Counted from the first letter of the stretch, positions 12,120 through 23,680 are shown. The stretch: DNA of 64,000 bases from Phascolarctos cinereus (GCF_002099425.1 NW_018344059.1:6522001-6586000); one strand, 5' to 3'. The notes: a model not told the origin generated them from the letters alone. Numbers and translations are program-made.

Positions 12120-12785
12120 CATACACGCTCTACTCTAACATTTCCACCTCACTCCTAGATTTTTACAACAGACTACTGATGGGTCTTCCTGCCTCAAGTC
12201 TCTCCCCGCTTCAGTCCATCATCCTTCACTCAGCTGTCAAAGTAATCTTCCTACAGCTCAGGTCTGACCATGTCACCCACCTCCTGATTCAAGACGCCCC
12301 CATCACTTCTAGAACCAAATACAAAATCCTGTTTGGCATTCAAAGTCCTACACAACTTGACCCCCTACTACCTTTCCAAGCTTCTTATACCTCTTATACC
12401 TTACTTCCCCATCCCAACTCCCACTTCCCCACATAATTTGTGACCCTTACTATTTCTCACACAAATACTCCATGGCTAGACTCCTGGAATTTTCACTGGC
12501 TATTCCCCATTCCTGGAATACTCTCCCTCTTTTATCTCCACCTCTTGGCTTCCTTTAAATCCTAGCTGTAACAAGAAACCTTTCCTGATACCCGTTTATA
12601 CTGGTGCCTTCCCTCTATTGATCACCTCCATTTAACCTGTTTCTATCTTGTTTCCATGCTGTCTCCCCTATTAGGCAGTGAGCTACAGTCCTTGTGACAA
12701 GAGGGACTGTCTTTTGCCTTTCTTTGTTTCTCCAGTGCTTAGCACAATGCCTGGCACTTACTACTTACTGACTGACTTATCAAAA
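12120..12785 (+). mobile_element. L2, 3' part
   Basis: CTCAGGTCTGACCATGTCACCC, CCATTCCTGGAATACTCTCCCTC, GGCAGTGAGCTACAGTCC and AGTGCTTAGCACAATGCCTGGCAC occur in the order of the L2 3' region, closing with the MIR/L2 tail. The 85-codon ORF at 12179 is a remnant frame of this element. Confidence 0.85.
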
Positions 12786-12904
12786 CTACCACTTCTAATG
12801 AGTTAAGTACCTTCCAATATTTGATATTTACACACAAAAAAGGCATAAGCTACGTAGGTGGTGGTCAACCTTTCAGAACTTTGTGTAAAAGGGACATAAT
12901 GTGT

Positions 12905-13050
12905 TCTAGTGAAAAGAATGCTGATCTCAGTCATGAAACCTGGTCCTGACCTGTCAAATCCCGGTCCTGACATTTCTCAGCTGAGTAGCCATGAACAAGT
13001 TACAACTGTCTCACTTACCAAATGGAGATACCACTACCTGTAAATAAATC
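12905..13050 (+). mobile_element. MIR SINE fragment
   Basis: GCTGAGTAGCCATGAACAAGTTAC and TCACTTACCAAATGGAGATACC resemble a diverged plus-strand MIR. Confidence 0.55.
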
Positions 13051-13184
13051 TGAAAACAACAGTACTGGCATCTTGAAGATAGTGAATAAAGTTATCGTAA
13101 AAGTGGTTCTCATAAATGGTACAAAAGTACCACCTCTGACACTTCTTAATTTCTATTATTACTTACAATAGCTAACCATCAGTC

Positions 13185-13345
13185 TATTTATAATAATGGA
13201 GTATGAAGCAAAAAAACCTAGTTTCTGATCCTAGTTCCGCTACTACCTGTAGTAAATCCTTTTCCCTACATGGCTTATGTTTCCTCATCTACAGAAAAAA
13301 GTAGGTTGGTTTACATGAGTTATAAAGGTCCTTCTAATTCTAAAA
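13185..13345 (+). mobile_element. SINE with CR1/L3-like tail
   Basis: CCGCTACTACCTGTAG, TTTCCTCATCTACAG and TATAAAGGTCCTTCTAATTCTAAAATTCTGTG, as in the copies at 6440 and 34790. Confidence 0.5.
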
Positions 13346-13437
13346 TTCTGTGGGTCTTCAAAAAACATGACTCAACATGGAAACCTTCTCAAATGACACT
13401 AACTATAAAGCTGCAAGACAGATGTGTAAATTCTTAC

Positions 13438-13544
13438 CTGAGTAACAAGAGGCTCCAAAAGTCTTTCAACTGCCAGAGTCCTTATCTCCAGGCTTTTGGG
13501 GTCCCATTTGAAGTTTATGTTACCTGCATGTACAGCAGTCATTT
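13438..13544 (-). CDS. CTNNA1: CTNNA1 exon 2 with start codon (residues 1-35)
   Basis: This exon carries the translation start of alpha-E-catenin. The ATG is at 13542-13540 and the frame reads MTAVHAGNINFKWD, continues through SLEIRTLAVERLLE and ends at PLVTQ (35 codons), matching the conserved N-terminus. The acceptor is a T/G-rich tract ending TTTCCAG, after which two leader bases (AA) precede the ATG. The donor is CTCAG|GTAAGAA, so the exon ends in phase 0 and joins cleanly to the exon at 11105. Only two bases of 5' UTR lie here, so the rest of the leader must come from an upstream exon. An L1 ends about 375 bp upstream in intron 1. Confidence 0.97.
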
Positions 13545-13919
13545 CTGGAAACCAAAAAAACCCCCCAAAAACCCACAACAGTCAAAGTCTGGCAAGCATA
13601 GTAGACACAAATTTACAAAACATCACTAAGTTTCATGTCAAAATAAACTCTCATTTTAAGTACTTTTCTAGAGACTACATAAATGAAAACCATCCAAGGC
13701 AGACCTGAAGAGAATTCTATGACTGCAAACTGGGCCACAATATATGTCTCTCTCCCAACCAGATCAATATCTCAACATTCATATTCTCATGATAAACAAA
13801 ACCATAAGATATAAAGACAGCTGCAGCTTGATGACTCACAAGTTCACCTTACAAAGGCAAACAAAGGAGTAGTCAGAGACAGGTTTCATAATACATTCAA
13901 AGGCATTAAGAAATTTCAT

Positions 13920-16151
13920 GGCGGAGGGGGTGAAACAAGGATGTCCATTATCACCACTGTTATTCAATATTGTACTGGAAACCTTAGCTTTAGCAATAAG
14001 AGAAGAAAAAGACATTGAAGGCATTAGAATAGGCAAAGAAGAAACAAAGCTATCACTCTTTGCAGATGACATGATGATATACTTAGAGAATCCTAGAGAA
14101 TCAAGTAAAAAACTATTTGAAATAATAAACAACTTTAGCATAAACATGCAGGCTATAAAATAAACCCACATAAATCATCAGCATTTCCATATAGTACAAA
14201 CAAAGCCCAACAGCAAGAGACAGAAAGAGAAATCCCATTTAAACTTACTGCAGACATTATAAAATATTTAGGAGTCTACCTCCCGAAACAAACCCAGGAA
14301 CTCTATGAACACAATTACAAAACACTTTTCACACAAATAAAATCAGATCTAAATAATTGGAAAAACATCAGTTGCTCGTGGGTAGGCCGAGCTAATATAA
14401 TAAAAATGACAATCCTACCTAAGCTAATTTACTTATTCAGTGCCATACCAATCAAACTACCAAAAAATTATTTTATAGAGTTAGAAAAAATAACAACAAG
14501 ATTCATTTGGAAAAACAAAAGGTCCAGAATATCAAAGGAACTAATGAAAAGAAATGCAGGGGAAGGTGGCCTAGCAATTCCAGATCTTAAATTGTATTAT
14601 AAAGCAGCAATCATCAAAACTGCTTGGTACTGGCTAAGAAATAGGGAGGTGGATCAGTGGAATAGGTTAAATATGCAAGACACAGTAGTCAATGACTATA
14701 GTAATCTATTATTTGATAAACCCAAAGACCCCAGCTTCTGGGATAAGAACCCACTCTTTGAAAAAAACTGCTGGGAAAACTGGAAAAGAGTATGGCAGAA
14801 ACTAGGCATAGACCCAAATCTCACACCATATACCAAAATAAAGTCAAAATGGGTTCATGACTTAGATATAAAGGCTGATACCATAAGTAAACTGGGAGAA
14901 CAAGGAATAGTTTACCTATCAGATCTATGGAGAACAGAAGAATTCATGACCAAACAGGAGATAGAGAACATTATGAAAAGCAAAATGGATAATTTTGATT
15001 ACATTAAATTGAAAAGTTTTTGCACAAACAAAGCCAATGCAACTAAGATTAGAAGGAAGGTAGAAAATTGGGAAAGAATTTTTACAACCAGTCTCTCTGA
15101 TAAAGGCCTCATTTCTAAAATATATAGAGAATTAAGACAAATTTATAAGAACACAAGCCATTCCCAATTGATAAATGGTCAAAGGATATGAACAGACAGT
15201 TCTCAGATGAAGAAATTAAAGCCATCTATAGTCATATGAAAAAATGCTCTAAATGTTATTGATTAGAGAAATGCAAATCAAAACAACTCTGAGGTACACA
15301 ATCCACCACATTGGCCAACATGACAAAACAGGAAAATGATAAATGTTGGAGAAGATGTGGGAAAATTGGAACACTAATACATTGTTGGTGGAGTTGTGAA
15401 ATGATCCAACCATTTTGGAGAACAATTTGGAACTATGCCCAAAGGGCTACAAAAATGTGCATACCCTTTGATCCAGCAATAGCACTTCTAGGGCTATATC
15501 CCAAAGAGATCAAACAAATGGGAAAAGGACCCACATGTACAAAAATATTCATAGCAGCTCTTTTTGTGGTGGCAAAGAATTGGAAATTGAGAGGATGCCC
15601 ATCAACTGGGGAATGGCTGAGCAAGTTGTGGTATATGAATGTAATGGAATACTATTGTGCTATAAGAAATGATGAACAGGCTGACTTCAGAAAAACCTGG
15701 AAAGACTTATATGGTCTGATGCTGAGTGAAGTGAGCAGAACCAAGAGGACTTTGTATACAATAACAGCCACGTTATGCGATGACTAATATTGTTAAACTG
15801 AACCCTTCTCAGCATTACAAGGATCTAAGACATCTCCAGAGGCCTCGGGATGGAAAATGCTGTCCACATCCAAAGAAAGAACTATGGAAGTAATCGCTAT
15901 CACTTATTTTTACCTTCTGTTGAGTTTTGTTTCATCTTTCTGATGGTTCCTCCTATTGGTTTTAATTTTTACTTACATCTTCACTAATGTGAAAATATGT
16001 TTAATGGGTATGTAAATGTAAAGCCTATATCAGCCTGTGTGCCGTCCTGGGGAGGGTGGGGGGGAGGAAGGGGAACAAAAACTTTCAACTCAAAAGCATA
16101 TGGAAGTGATTGTTGATAAATCAAAATAAATTAATAAAATTTTTTTAAAAA
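13920..16151 (+). mobile_element. L1, 5'-truncated 2.2 kb, perfect 12-bp TSD
   Basis: Carries the L1 ORF2 reverse transcriptase from the [16 protein letters not shown] block through the catalytic FADDMMIY, then [15 protein letters not shown], the TRFIWKNKRSRISK block and the C-terminal cysteine/histidine region, and a 3' UTR ending AATAAATTAATAAAATTTT. The target duplication AAGAAATTTCAT is exact (13908-13919 and 16152-16163). ORF2 is open in pieces (13918-14163, 14406-15191, 15311-15787), broken by a frameshift near 14150 and an internal loss near 15190-15310, so this copy is inactive. It lies antisense to CTNNA1 in intron 1, about 375 bp from the start-codon exon. Confidence 0.95.
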
Positions 16152-16163
16152 AAGAAATTTCAT

Positions 16164-17036
16164 AGGACATTGATCATCTTGTTTTACTACACTTATGAGA
16201 AGTATAAGCAAACAGATCACCATAAACATAAGTGAGGTATGTGTATTAACATCTGTTGTAGAAGATTAAAAAGGTGAGAAAAATCTAAGAAGGATAAGTG
16301 AAAACCCTACAAAACAAATCAATATATAGTTTGACACTTGGTCACTTCCATGCAAAGATAGATAGAGGGAAGGATAGCAAAAAATGTTACATAGTAGGTC
16401 TCAGTTTTGAAGGGAAAAATGATTTGACTACTCAGATGTGTCACAGTTATAAATTATTAATACTTTCATCCAGAAGAAAGTCAAAATAAGATGTCTGGAT
16501 ACAGTTAACTAGTTAAAGCAAAAGTCAAAATTATCTTTAAATTGGAAGGATAAAAATGATAAAAAATGAAAATTTCTGTGAAAAATTTCCAAAGATTCAA
16601 CATGATCTATTTAACCAAACTACTGATGCCAAAAACTAGGAAGCAGAAAGAGACAAAAACTACCAAATACATTTGCCACAACTAAATCAAAAGAACCCCA
16701 AGCCCAAGAAGCCTAGAAACCACTTCACTACTCAACACAGAGAGACTGGGTGGGCAAAGTCAACACCACTTTGGAATACAAACTAATTTATGTAAAAAAA
16801 AAAAAATTAAACCTGTGGAGGATTATGGAAGAAGATCATAAGTAGTAATGCTTCACAAAAGAGCAAAAATCTAGAACCAAATTGTCAGGAAGCTTAGCAG
16901 GAGATGCATGTGTTTTGTTGGTTAGTTTGCTTAACTATTCCTCTTTGTTAATAGGCAGAATTCTGTATGGGGGTAGGAGGATGAATATAATGAGAAATGA
17001 TTGTGGCATAAAAGGAAAAAAAATTAAAAGGTGATT
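16164..17036. other. Intron 1, mostly unassigned
   Basis: AT-rich. A block near 16910-17036 (GTTGGTTAGTTTGCTTAAC...AATTAAAAGGTG) may be a decayed L1 3' tail; the rest is unrecognised. Confidence 0.35.
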
Positions 17037-17039
17037 AAA

Positions 17040-17790
17040 AGGTATTATGATCTACTCTTTGTCTAATTTTTTATGGTATGATCTTCTTATCTTAATATTC
17101 AGGTCACATATCCATTCTGAACTTATTTTAGCATATGCTATAAAATGTTAAGTCTAAGTTTCTGCCAACTCTTCTATTTTCCCATCAACTCTTGTCAAAT
17201 AGGGACTTCTTTCTTCGGTAATTTATGTTTTGGGGTTTACTGAACATTGGGTTGAATTCAATTATTTCTAGTTTTTTCCTCATCTAGTCTGCTCCTTTGA
17301 GGGTTTACTGAACATTGGGTTGAATTCAATTATTTCTAGTTTTTTCCTCATCTAGTCTGCTCCTTTGATTCTATTTTTTTCTAACTAGTACCAAATACAT
17401 TTGATAATTATTGCTTTATAACATAATTTCAGATCTGCAGGTGGTACTCTCCCTTCATTCCTACCTTTTTTTATTATTTCCTTTGATATTTTGGATCTTT
17501 TTTCCTTAAAATTAATTTTATTATTTTTTTCCAGCTCTGCAAAGTATCTTTTGGTGGGCTGATTGTTACATAAGATCTGTAAATTAATTTTCATACCATT
17601 GTCATTTTTATGCTATTGGCATAGCCCTTCCAAAAACACTGAATATCATTCCAAGTACCTAAATTGTTCTTTATTTCTTTTAGAAGAATTTTTTAACTAT
17701 CTATACAGGTATTATACAGAGTACATTGGTAAACTTACTTCTAATATATTCTGCAGTATGATTAGGTTGCGAATTTCTTAACCAAAAAAG
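17040..17790 (-). mobile_element. L1, inverted 5' segment of a twin-primed copy
   Basis: Read on the minus strand from 17790 down, this is ORF2 from the NNWKNIS-like region through PTKRYFAELEK, KRSKISKEIIKKGRNEG and DLKLCYKAIIIKCIWY, ending near the TIKKL block (17050). The plus-strand piece at 17800 resumes just after that point in L1 coordinates, so both come from one 5'-inverted insertion. Many stops make it old. Confidence 0.85.
17233..17368. repeat. Identical 68-bp tandem duplication
   Basis: The unit at 17233-17300 (GGGTTTACTGAACATTGGG...CTCCTTTGA) is repeated without a difference at 17301-17368. It lies inside the old, diverged inverted L1 segment, so the duplication is much younger than its host or is an assembly or amplification artefact. 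Confidence 0.97.
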
Positions 17791-17799
17791 GGTGAGTTA

Positions 17800-19050
17800 G
17801 GGAGGATCACAAAAAAACTAAATAGATGGTTTTAACCATATAAAATTGAAAAAAAAAGCTTTTGCAAAATTAATGCAACTAGGAATAAGGAAGTAGTCAA
17901 CCAAGAAAAAAATTTTGCATGAAATCTTTCTGATTACGGCCTAATATCTAAAATATGTGGACAACAAATAGAACGATAGGTAAAGTGTCTAAACACGAGG
18001 TTTCATTAAACCAGAGAACTCCTTCTATCAATGCAGGTTACCACCTTGTCTGCCATTTACAGTCTTAAAAGAGCTGCCTTTTAAAAAATGAGGTTAAGTG
18101 ACTTATTCAGGATTAAACAACCAGTATGTATCAGAAGCAAAAGTTGAACCCAGGTCTTCCTGGGTCTGAGGGCAGGCATCTATTCAATACATCACACTGC
18201 CTCTGAAGGCCATTCCCTAAAAATCAATGGTGAAAAGTACAGGAACAAACCATATGAAAGAATGCTCTCAATCACTAAAAATGAATGCAATTCAAAACAA
18301 CTCTGAAATTTCACCTCATGCCCAATAAACTGACAAAGATAACAAAAGCTGAGAACAACCAATGTTGAAGGGATTGTGGAAAGAAAAGACATTAATGCAC
18401 TATTTGTGGAGCTGTGAGTTGGTCCAATTATTATCAAAAACAATCTGGAACTATTTGAAGATGTCTCTATGCTTCGACAAAGAGAGTCCACTGCTAAGTA
18501 CATACCTCAGAGGGAATCTATAGCAAAATGGCCCCATTATACAGCATGTAGTAAGAACTGGAAACAAATTAGCTATCTTTTGGAGAATGGCTAAACAAAA
18601 TTGGAGCACATGAACAGATTATTACAATTATGTAAGAAATTATGAGTACGATGAAACAGGAACAATGTAACACTTATATGAACCAAGACAAAGTGAAAAA
18701 GAATCAGAAAAACAACATACGTTGACTGCAGCAGTGTAAATGAAGAGACTAGCAAGAAAAAAAAAACATGAAAATAAATGCTGTGAAATTTTAATGGCCA
18801 AGGCTGGTCCCAAAGAAGAGATATGAGAAGACATTTGCCCTGCTTCTTTGCAGAGGCTGTATGCAATGAGTGCAGAACTCTACGTGTAACACAGGCTTTT
18901 TCACTATGTTGGGTAGCTAATTTCTTCTTCCTCTTTTTAACTATTATAAGAGATGGTTTCTGGGTGGGGAAGGCAGATATGATGGAAAAGGTAGGTGACC
19001 TAAAAACAATAGACATAAATATTTTTAAAAGGCATAAGTGCTAAAATATA
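17800..19050 (+). mobile_element. L1, 3' segment of the twin-primed copy
   Basis: Starts in ORF2 at the block matching KLKSFC-NKANATK and runs through the C-terminal region (ATTTGTGGAGCTGTGAGTTGG, GAGATATGAGAAGACA) to a 3' end of GACATAAATATTTTTAAAA. A reverse MIR has inserted at about 18050-18215. Flanks AAAAGGTAT (17037) and AAAAGGCAT (19027) could be a decayed target duplication. Confidence 0.85.
18050..18215 (-). mobile_element. MIR SINE inside L1
   Basis: TGAGGTTAAGTGACTTATTCAGG, AAAGTTGAACCCAGGTCTTCC and a CACTGCCTCTG end mark a reverse MIR nested in the L1. Confidence 0.7.
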
Positions 19051-19059
19051 TAATGTAGG

Positions 19060-20020
19060 ACCCAAAATTTTAAAACTCAAATTACTGTGCTTTCCTCACA
19101 AGTATTTGGACCCAGTACATCTATAAGAGTACTGCTGATCAAACTGATGAGGCCTTCGTCAGTTGTGATTTCAGGGCACGGCACCTCCCAGAGAAGTATA
19201 TGAACCCTACATGTGGCTGAGAACATTAGGTAACTGCTCACATTAGTTCCCAGTGATTTGGGCTACTTCCAATATGACTGGTGACAGAATCAGATGGGAT
19301 GGAACTCTGTATAAGAGCTCTCCCTTCCACATGGTCGTTATATAAAGATAGCTCACCCCTTTTAATGTGCACTCCTCTTGCCTTGTCTTCTGAACCCTAG
19401 TGCACAAGGCATATTTGGAGGGGACTTCTCTCACCCTCCCCTCTAGGAACAGAAAATTACAATTTTTTTTAAAGTAGAAGCATATGGCAATCAGAGAGAG
19501 GAGTTCCCAGTCTTCTAGCAACTGGACATTTTCTTCTACTTCTTTCTTTTTCTGAGAAAAAAAAAAATCAGATGAAATTCCTGAAAATGGATCCATGATT
19601 TGATAGATTTCATGACTTGAAAAATAACATTATTTGATGAATAATCTTAATTTGGAGACTTCATGCTATTGACAGAAGATGACAACCAGTTTGGGGCAAA
19701 TTGAGTTTGAGATGCTTACAGGATCCTGTTCAAGATATTCAAAATGCATTTCATGACATGGGACTGAGCACACACTTATCAAATTTACAGAAAATGGGGA
19801 AAGGGAATATAAGCTAATATGCTGGACACTTAAAAATATTGAGGCCATTTACTTTCAAGTCTTTCAATATTCTTGATTGAAGGAGACTGCCTCACCTCAA
19901 ATCCTTAATCAAAAGCCCAGCTAGGAGTAAAGCCCAACATTATTTTACCTAAACAGAAGAGTTACGCTTGACATGACCCTAATCCAAAAAAGATTACAAT
20001 AATAATAACTTTAAACCTAG
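19060..20020. other. Intron 1, unassigned
   Basis: About 1 kb of mixed composition. ORFs of 60 and 117 codons on the minus strand show no known domain. No repeat family recognised. Confidence 0.4.
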
Positions 20021-20024
20021 GGGC

Positions 20025-20160
20025 AGCATGGCAAACAAGATGGGACTGGGAGTCAGGAGACCTGGGGTTTGAGTTCAACTGGTCACTAGCAACGTGAACT
20101 TGTACAAATGCTTCACCTCAGTTTATCCACCTTTTAAAATATGGGAACTGGTTTAGGTTA
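20025..20160 (+). mobile_element. MIR SINE
   Basis: GGGGCAGCATGGCAAACAAGATGG, AGTCAGGAGACCTGGGG and CACCTCAGTTTATCCACC: a plus-strand MIR including its tRNA-like head. Confidence 0.65.
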
Positions 20161-20164
20161 AAAG

Positions 20165-20345
20165 AACATAAATCCTAGAATTTTAGAGTTCAGAGAAACT
20201 TCAGAAATTGTCTACTACAACCCTCTCATTTTACAAATAAGAAAACTAATTAACGGTGAAGTGATTTGTCCAATCCCACATAAGATCCAGAACTGGGATT
20301 CAAACACAGGCCTTCTGATTTGAAAGTAAGTGCTCTATCCACTAC
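20165..20345 (-). mobile_element. SINE with CR1/L3-like tail
   Basis: CCTAGAATTTTAGAGTTCAGAGAAAC (tail), TTTTACAAATAAGAAAACTAA, GATTTGTCCAATCCCACATAAG and CTCTATCCACTACACTA in reverse order. Confidence 0.7.
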
Positions 20346-20744
20346 ACTAGACCTAGGACTTCTAAGATGCCTACCAATTCCTAAGAGCCTCTAATTTTGG
20401 ATGTTTTCAGAGTTATGACATCTTAAATTGCTGTACTGATCTGATACCGGCTTTTCTCATACTTGTTTCTTGCTTCCCCAATACTCTTTAAGACCAACAA
20501 CTTTCTTATGCTTCTTGACACCCTACACGTTTTGTGCTGCTTGTGTAAATTTTTCAGTAAGCATTTAACCAACTTCTCACACTCCCAACAAACACTGATA
20601 AAAACCAGTTTGTGCAACAGACCAAAAATTTCTACACAAGTATAGTAAAGTAAATTATCTGGTAAAAAACAAAAAAAAGCCACTACATAAATTTACCCCT
20701 ATGACAAGAACGGCTTATTCTATTCAATAGCCACTAAAAAAGTC
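20346..20744. other. Intron 1, unassigned
   Basis: No repeat or gene recognised. The overlapping opposite-strand ORFs (60 and 86 codons) look accidental. Confidence 0.4.
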
Positions 20745-21125
20745 CCAAGCTTGTGTATTATTGTTCAGTCGGGTCTGACTCTTCATGACTCCATGGACTA
20801 TATAACACACCAGCCACTTCTATCCTCCACTGTCTCAAGTCTATCTGACCTCATGCTCCTTACTTCCATGACACTATCTATTCATCCCATCCGCTGCCAT
20901 CCCTTTCTCCTTTGCCTTCAATCTTTCCCAACATCAGGGTCTTTTTCAATGAGTCCCATCTTCTCTTTATGGGGCCAAAGTATTTAAGCTTCAGATTTGG
21001 TATTTCTCCTTCCAATGAATAGTATGAATTAATTTCTTTAAGTACTGAATGACTTGATCTCCTTGATGTTCAAGGAACTCTCAAAAGTCTTCTCCAGTCC
21101 CACAATTTCCAGGCTTGTGTCAAAA
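20745..21125 (-). mobile_element. RTE/BovB-like LINE, 3' part
   Basis: TTGTTCAGTCGGGTCTGACTC, TTCATGACTCCATGGACTAT, CAATCTTTCCCAACATCAGGG and AACTCTCAAAAGTCTTCTCCAG occur in the same order as in BovB-type RTE elements read antisense. It is a diverged 3' fragment. Confidence 0.85.
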
Positions 21126-21224
21126 ACATTATCCCCCAGTGTTCCAACAACCAATCACCATTCTCCATTTATTCATTCAACAACCTGCCTCTACATATCC
21201 AAGGAATTCTATATTCTCTAGGCT

Positions 21225-21710
21225 ATTGATTTTTTAAAGCAAATTTTTCTTAATATGTTTAGGGTTTTTTACCCCACCAGAATTTCTCCCAATGTCCATC
21301 CCTCTCCCACAGAGCTATTCCATGTAACAAATAATATTTTAAAACAAAAACAAACAAAAAACAGCATTGAAAAAGTCTGAAAATATATATACAATGCACC
21401 ACATCCATGGCCCTCCTATTTCTGACAAAGGAATGGCATGGGAGTATCTTATCATCTCTCTTCTTTGGGGCCATGCTTGTTTTTTGTCATTTTGCAACAC
21501 TCACTTTTGACTTTTCTGTGGTTGTCAGTCTTTCCATTTACAGCATCTATAGTAATCATGTATGTTTTCTTGGGCTCTCCTCCATTCTGCATGTAAACCT
21601 ATCTATGCTTCTCTTTATTCATTACATTCATCAGTTCTTATGGCACAGTAATATTCCCTTATATTCATGTACCACAATTGGTTTAGTCATTCCCAACTAA
21701 CGGGTATTAT
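21225..21710 (-). mobile_element. L1 ORF2 C-terminal region, reverse
   Basis: CATTACATTCATCAGTTCTTATGGCACAGTAATATTCC and GTACCACAATTGGTTTAGTCATTCCC are the reverse of the L1 ORF2 end (CAIRN-type block). Older than the 13.9-kb copy. Confidence 0.75.
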
Positions 21711-21739
21711 AGGAATATAAATCTAAAACTGGTAAACCT

Positions 21740-21890
21740 TACTAGTCATTCAAATATCTTCACTTAACAAATAAAGAAACTGAGGCTCCAGAGTGCTAAA
21801 TGGTTCTCAAGGTCACACATGCAGCAAATGGTAAATCTGGGATATGAACCTAGGTCCTTAGACTACAAATCCTACATTTTCCCCCATTGT
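21740..21890 (-). mobile_element. MIR SINE
   Basis: AAAGAAACTGAGGCTCCAGAG, AAGGTCACACATGCAGC and CCTAGGTCCTTAGAC: a reverse MIR. Confidence 0.7.
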
Positions 21891-22049
21891 CTCACCTTGT
21901 GCTAGGCCCTTGCACTGAAAAAATAAAAGGCATGAGTGAAGGCAATAGATATAATTGTATACAACTTCCTTTTTCCTCTCTACATGCAAAGGGAAAGTGG
22001 TTTCATCTCATAACATCAGCATGTCTTTTATTTCATGAGATCAAAGCCA

Positions 22050-22195
22050 TAGATCTGGAAGGGGTCTGACCTCCCCTTATCTTAATAGATGAAGACACTG
22101 ACCCAGAGAGGCTGTGACTTAACAGAGCTCCAATTTGAGCACAGGCTCTCTGGCTCCATGTCCAGAATTTTTTCCATTCACTAAACTATGGAGCT
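22050..22195 (-). mobile_element. SINE with CR1/L3-like tail, reverse
   Basis: GATCTGGAAGGGGTCTGACCTCCCC, GATGAAGACACTGACCCAGAGAGG and TCCATTCACTAAACTATGG in order. Confidence 0.6.
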
Positions 22196-22199
22196 TTGT

Positions 22200-23680
22200 T
22201 GGCTGAAAATGCTCCTTTCTGAGCCATTTTCTGTCTGTTGCTTAGTACTTTCAGTAACCAATACGTTTTTCAGATGTTAACCATTTCCAGCATTTCTGTT
22301 CCATCTGCTGTCCCTCAAAAAGAAACAAGAAATGAGGAGTGATCAAAAATAGGAGAAAGCAAAACAGCCTCATTTAAAGTTTTAAAAATGTAACCATTTC
22401 CTTTTCTCTTTTAATGTACCATGTCCCAGCACCAATAATAACAAAAGATACCTTATCAATTGAACCAATTAGGAGATCATCTACCACATATTCTATGTAA
22501 ACGTCTCATATTTGCATGAGCTAGGAAAATACCTGAATAGGTGGAAAGTTTATTATTCTGAAATTAGTTTTGATCAGTGTTTGAACCTTTGAACATAAGC
22601 TATTAATTCAAATCTTTGGGCGCTGGGGGGTGGGAGAGGAAACAGTAGCTTTGGTCAACAAAGTCAATTACACTTTGGGGGTAGGGGAGCATTTTGTGTC
22701 CCTGGAGATCTGAGTTTGAAAAAGTGGCAAGTTTGGGGAACTACAAAGGAACTGATCAAAAGCAAGACTTCTAAGGCATATGTACGTATACATATTCATA
22801 TACTTTAAAATATTTAAGTTGTGTTTTTGGCAGTTAGATTCAAGGATGAACCCACAGCTGTGTTAATTCCATTTAATGTTCGTGTAATCTAGTATTCATG
22901 ATGGCTCAGAATACTCCAAAATAGTGTATCTTGTACAATGTAGCAGTTAACATTGCTTTGGAAACTTTAATTTCTAAATTTCCTGATGTGCATTTAAATG
23001 AACAATATTAACATTGCATTAACTTAACCTTGATTTAAAAAAAATTTAGTAGCATAGTAGAGGTGGAATGAAGTTTTAGTAGCAGACATTTTAAGAGTGA
23101 TGTGACTATTCCTTTGTAAATTAATGTTTAATGTGTTTAGGAAGGAATGTAGTTTGATGCATGAATTGAGATACTTTGCCATAATCAGATCCTTTGATAC
23201 AGTGAATTGACACTTCCGCCCCTCCCCATTCCTTTATCCTTCTACAATCTTTTTCTCTTCTTCCACTTCCCTGGACACTTATACTTGCCTGGCATTGCCC
23301 CGTTTTAATTTGTGTAAGTAAGGCAGAAATAGACTTCTGTATGACTCCTCCTCCTACAGAATGCTTTGATTACTATTACTCATTAATTAACGCTGGACAA
23401 TAACCTCATTAGGTTATGGAGTCAGTTTGACTAAAAATAGTGAAGGCTTTCAAAATTACCTAGTTATGCCAGAAGGGTTCAATGTAATTGTAAATCAGAG
23501 GGTATGACTTATACTAAGGCAAGGCCTTTTATTTTTATGGGCATGTATTTTAAAATTAAGCTCTTTCAACCCTGCTCGTGCTGAATGATAGACAAATGGC
23601 CCAAAGACATCTTAGCCTTCAAATGATGTTGCTCTTTTAAAAAACATCAAGTGTCTTAAATGCCAAATTTAATGGCCTCT
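22200..23680. other. Repeat-poor intron 1 block, possible regulatory DNA
   Basis: About 1.5 kb with no recognised mobile element inside an otherwise repeat-laden intron. It is AT-rich and contains homeobox-like ATTAATTAAC (23383-23392 area) and a perfect MEF2 site. Freedom from insertions hints at constraint, but that is inference. Confidence 0.35.
23431..23440. promoter_or_regulatory. MEF2 consensus site
   Basis: CTAAAAATAG is an exact match to the MEF2 consensus YTA(A/T)4TAR. A second identical copy lies at 26439-26448 in another repeat-poor block. Use in vivo cannot be judged from sequence. Confidence 0.3.
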
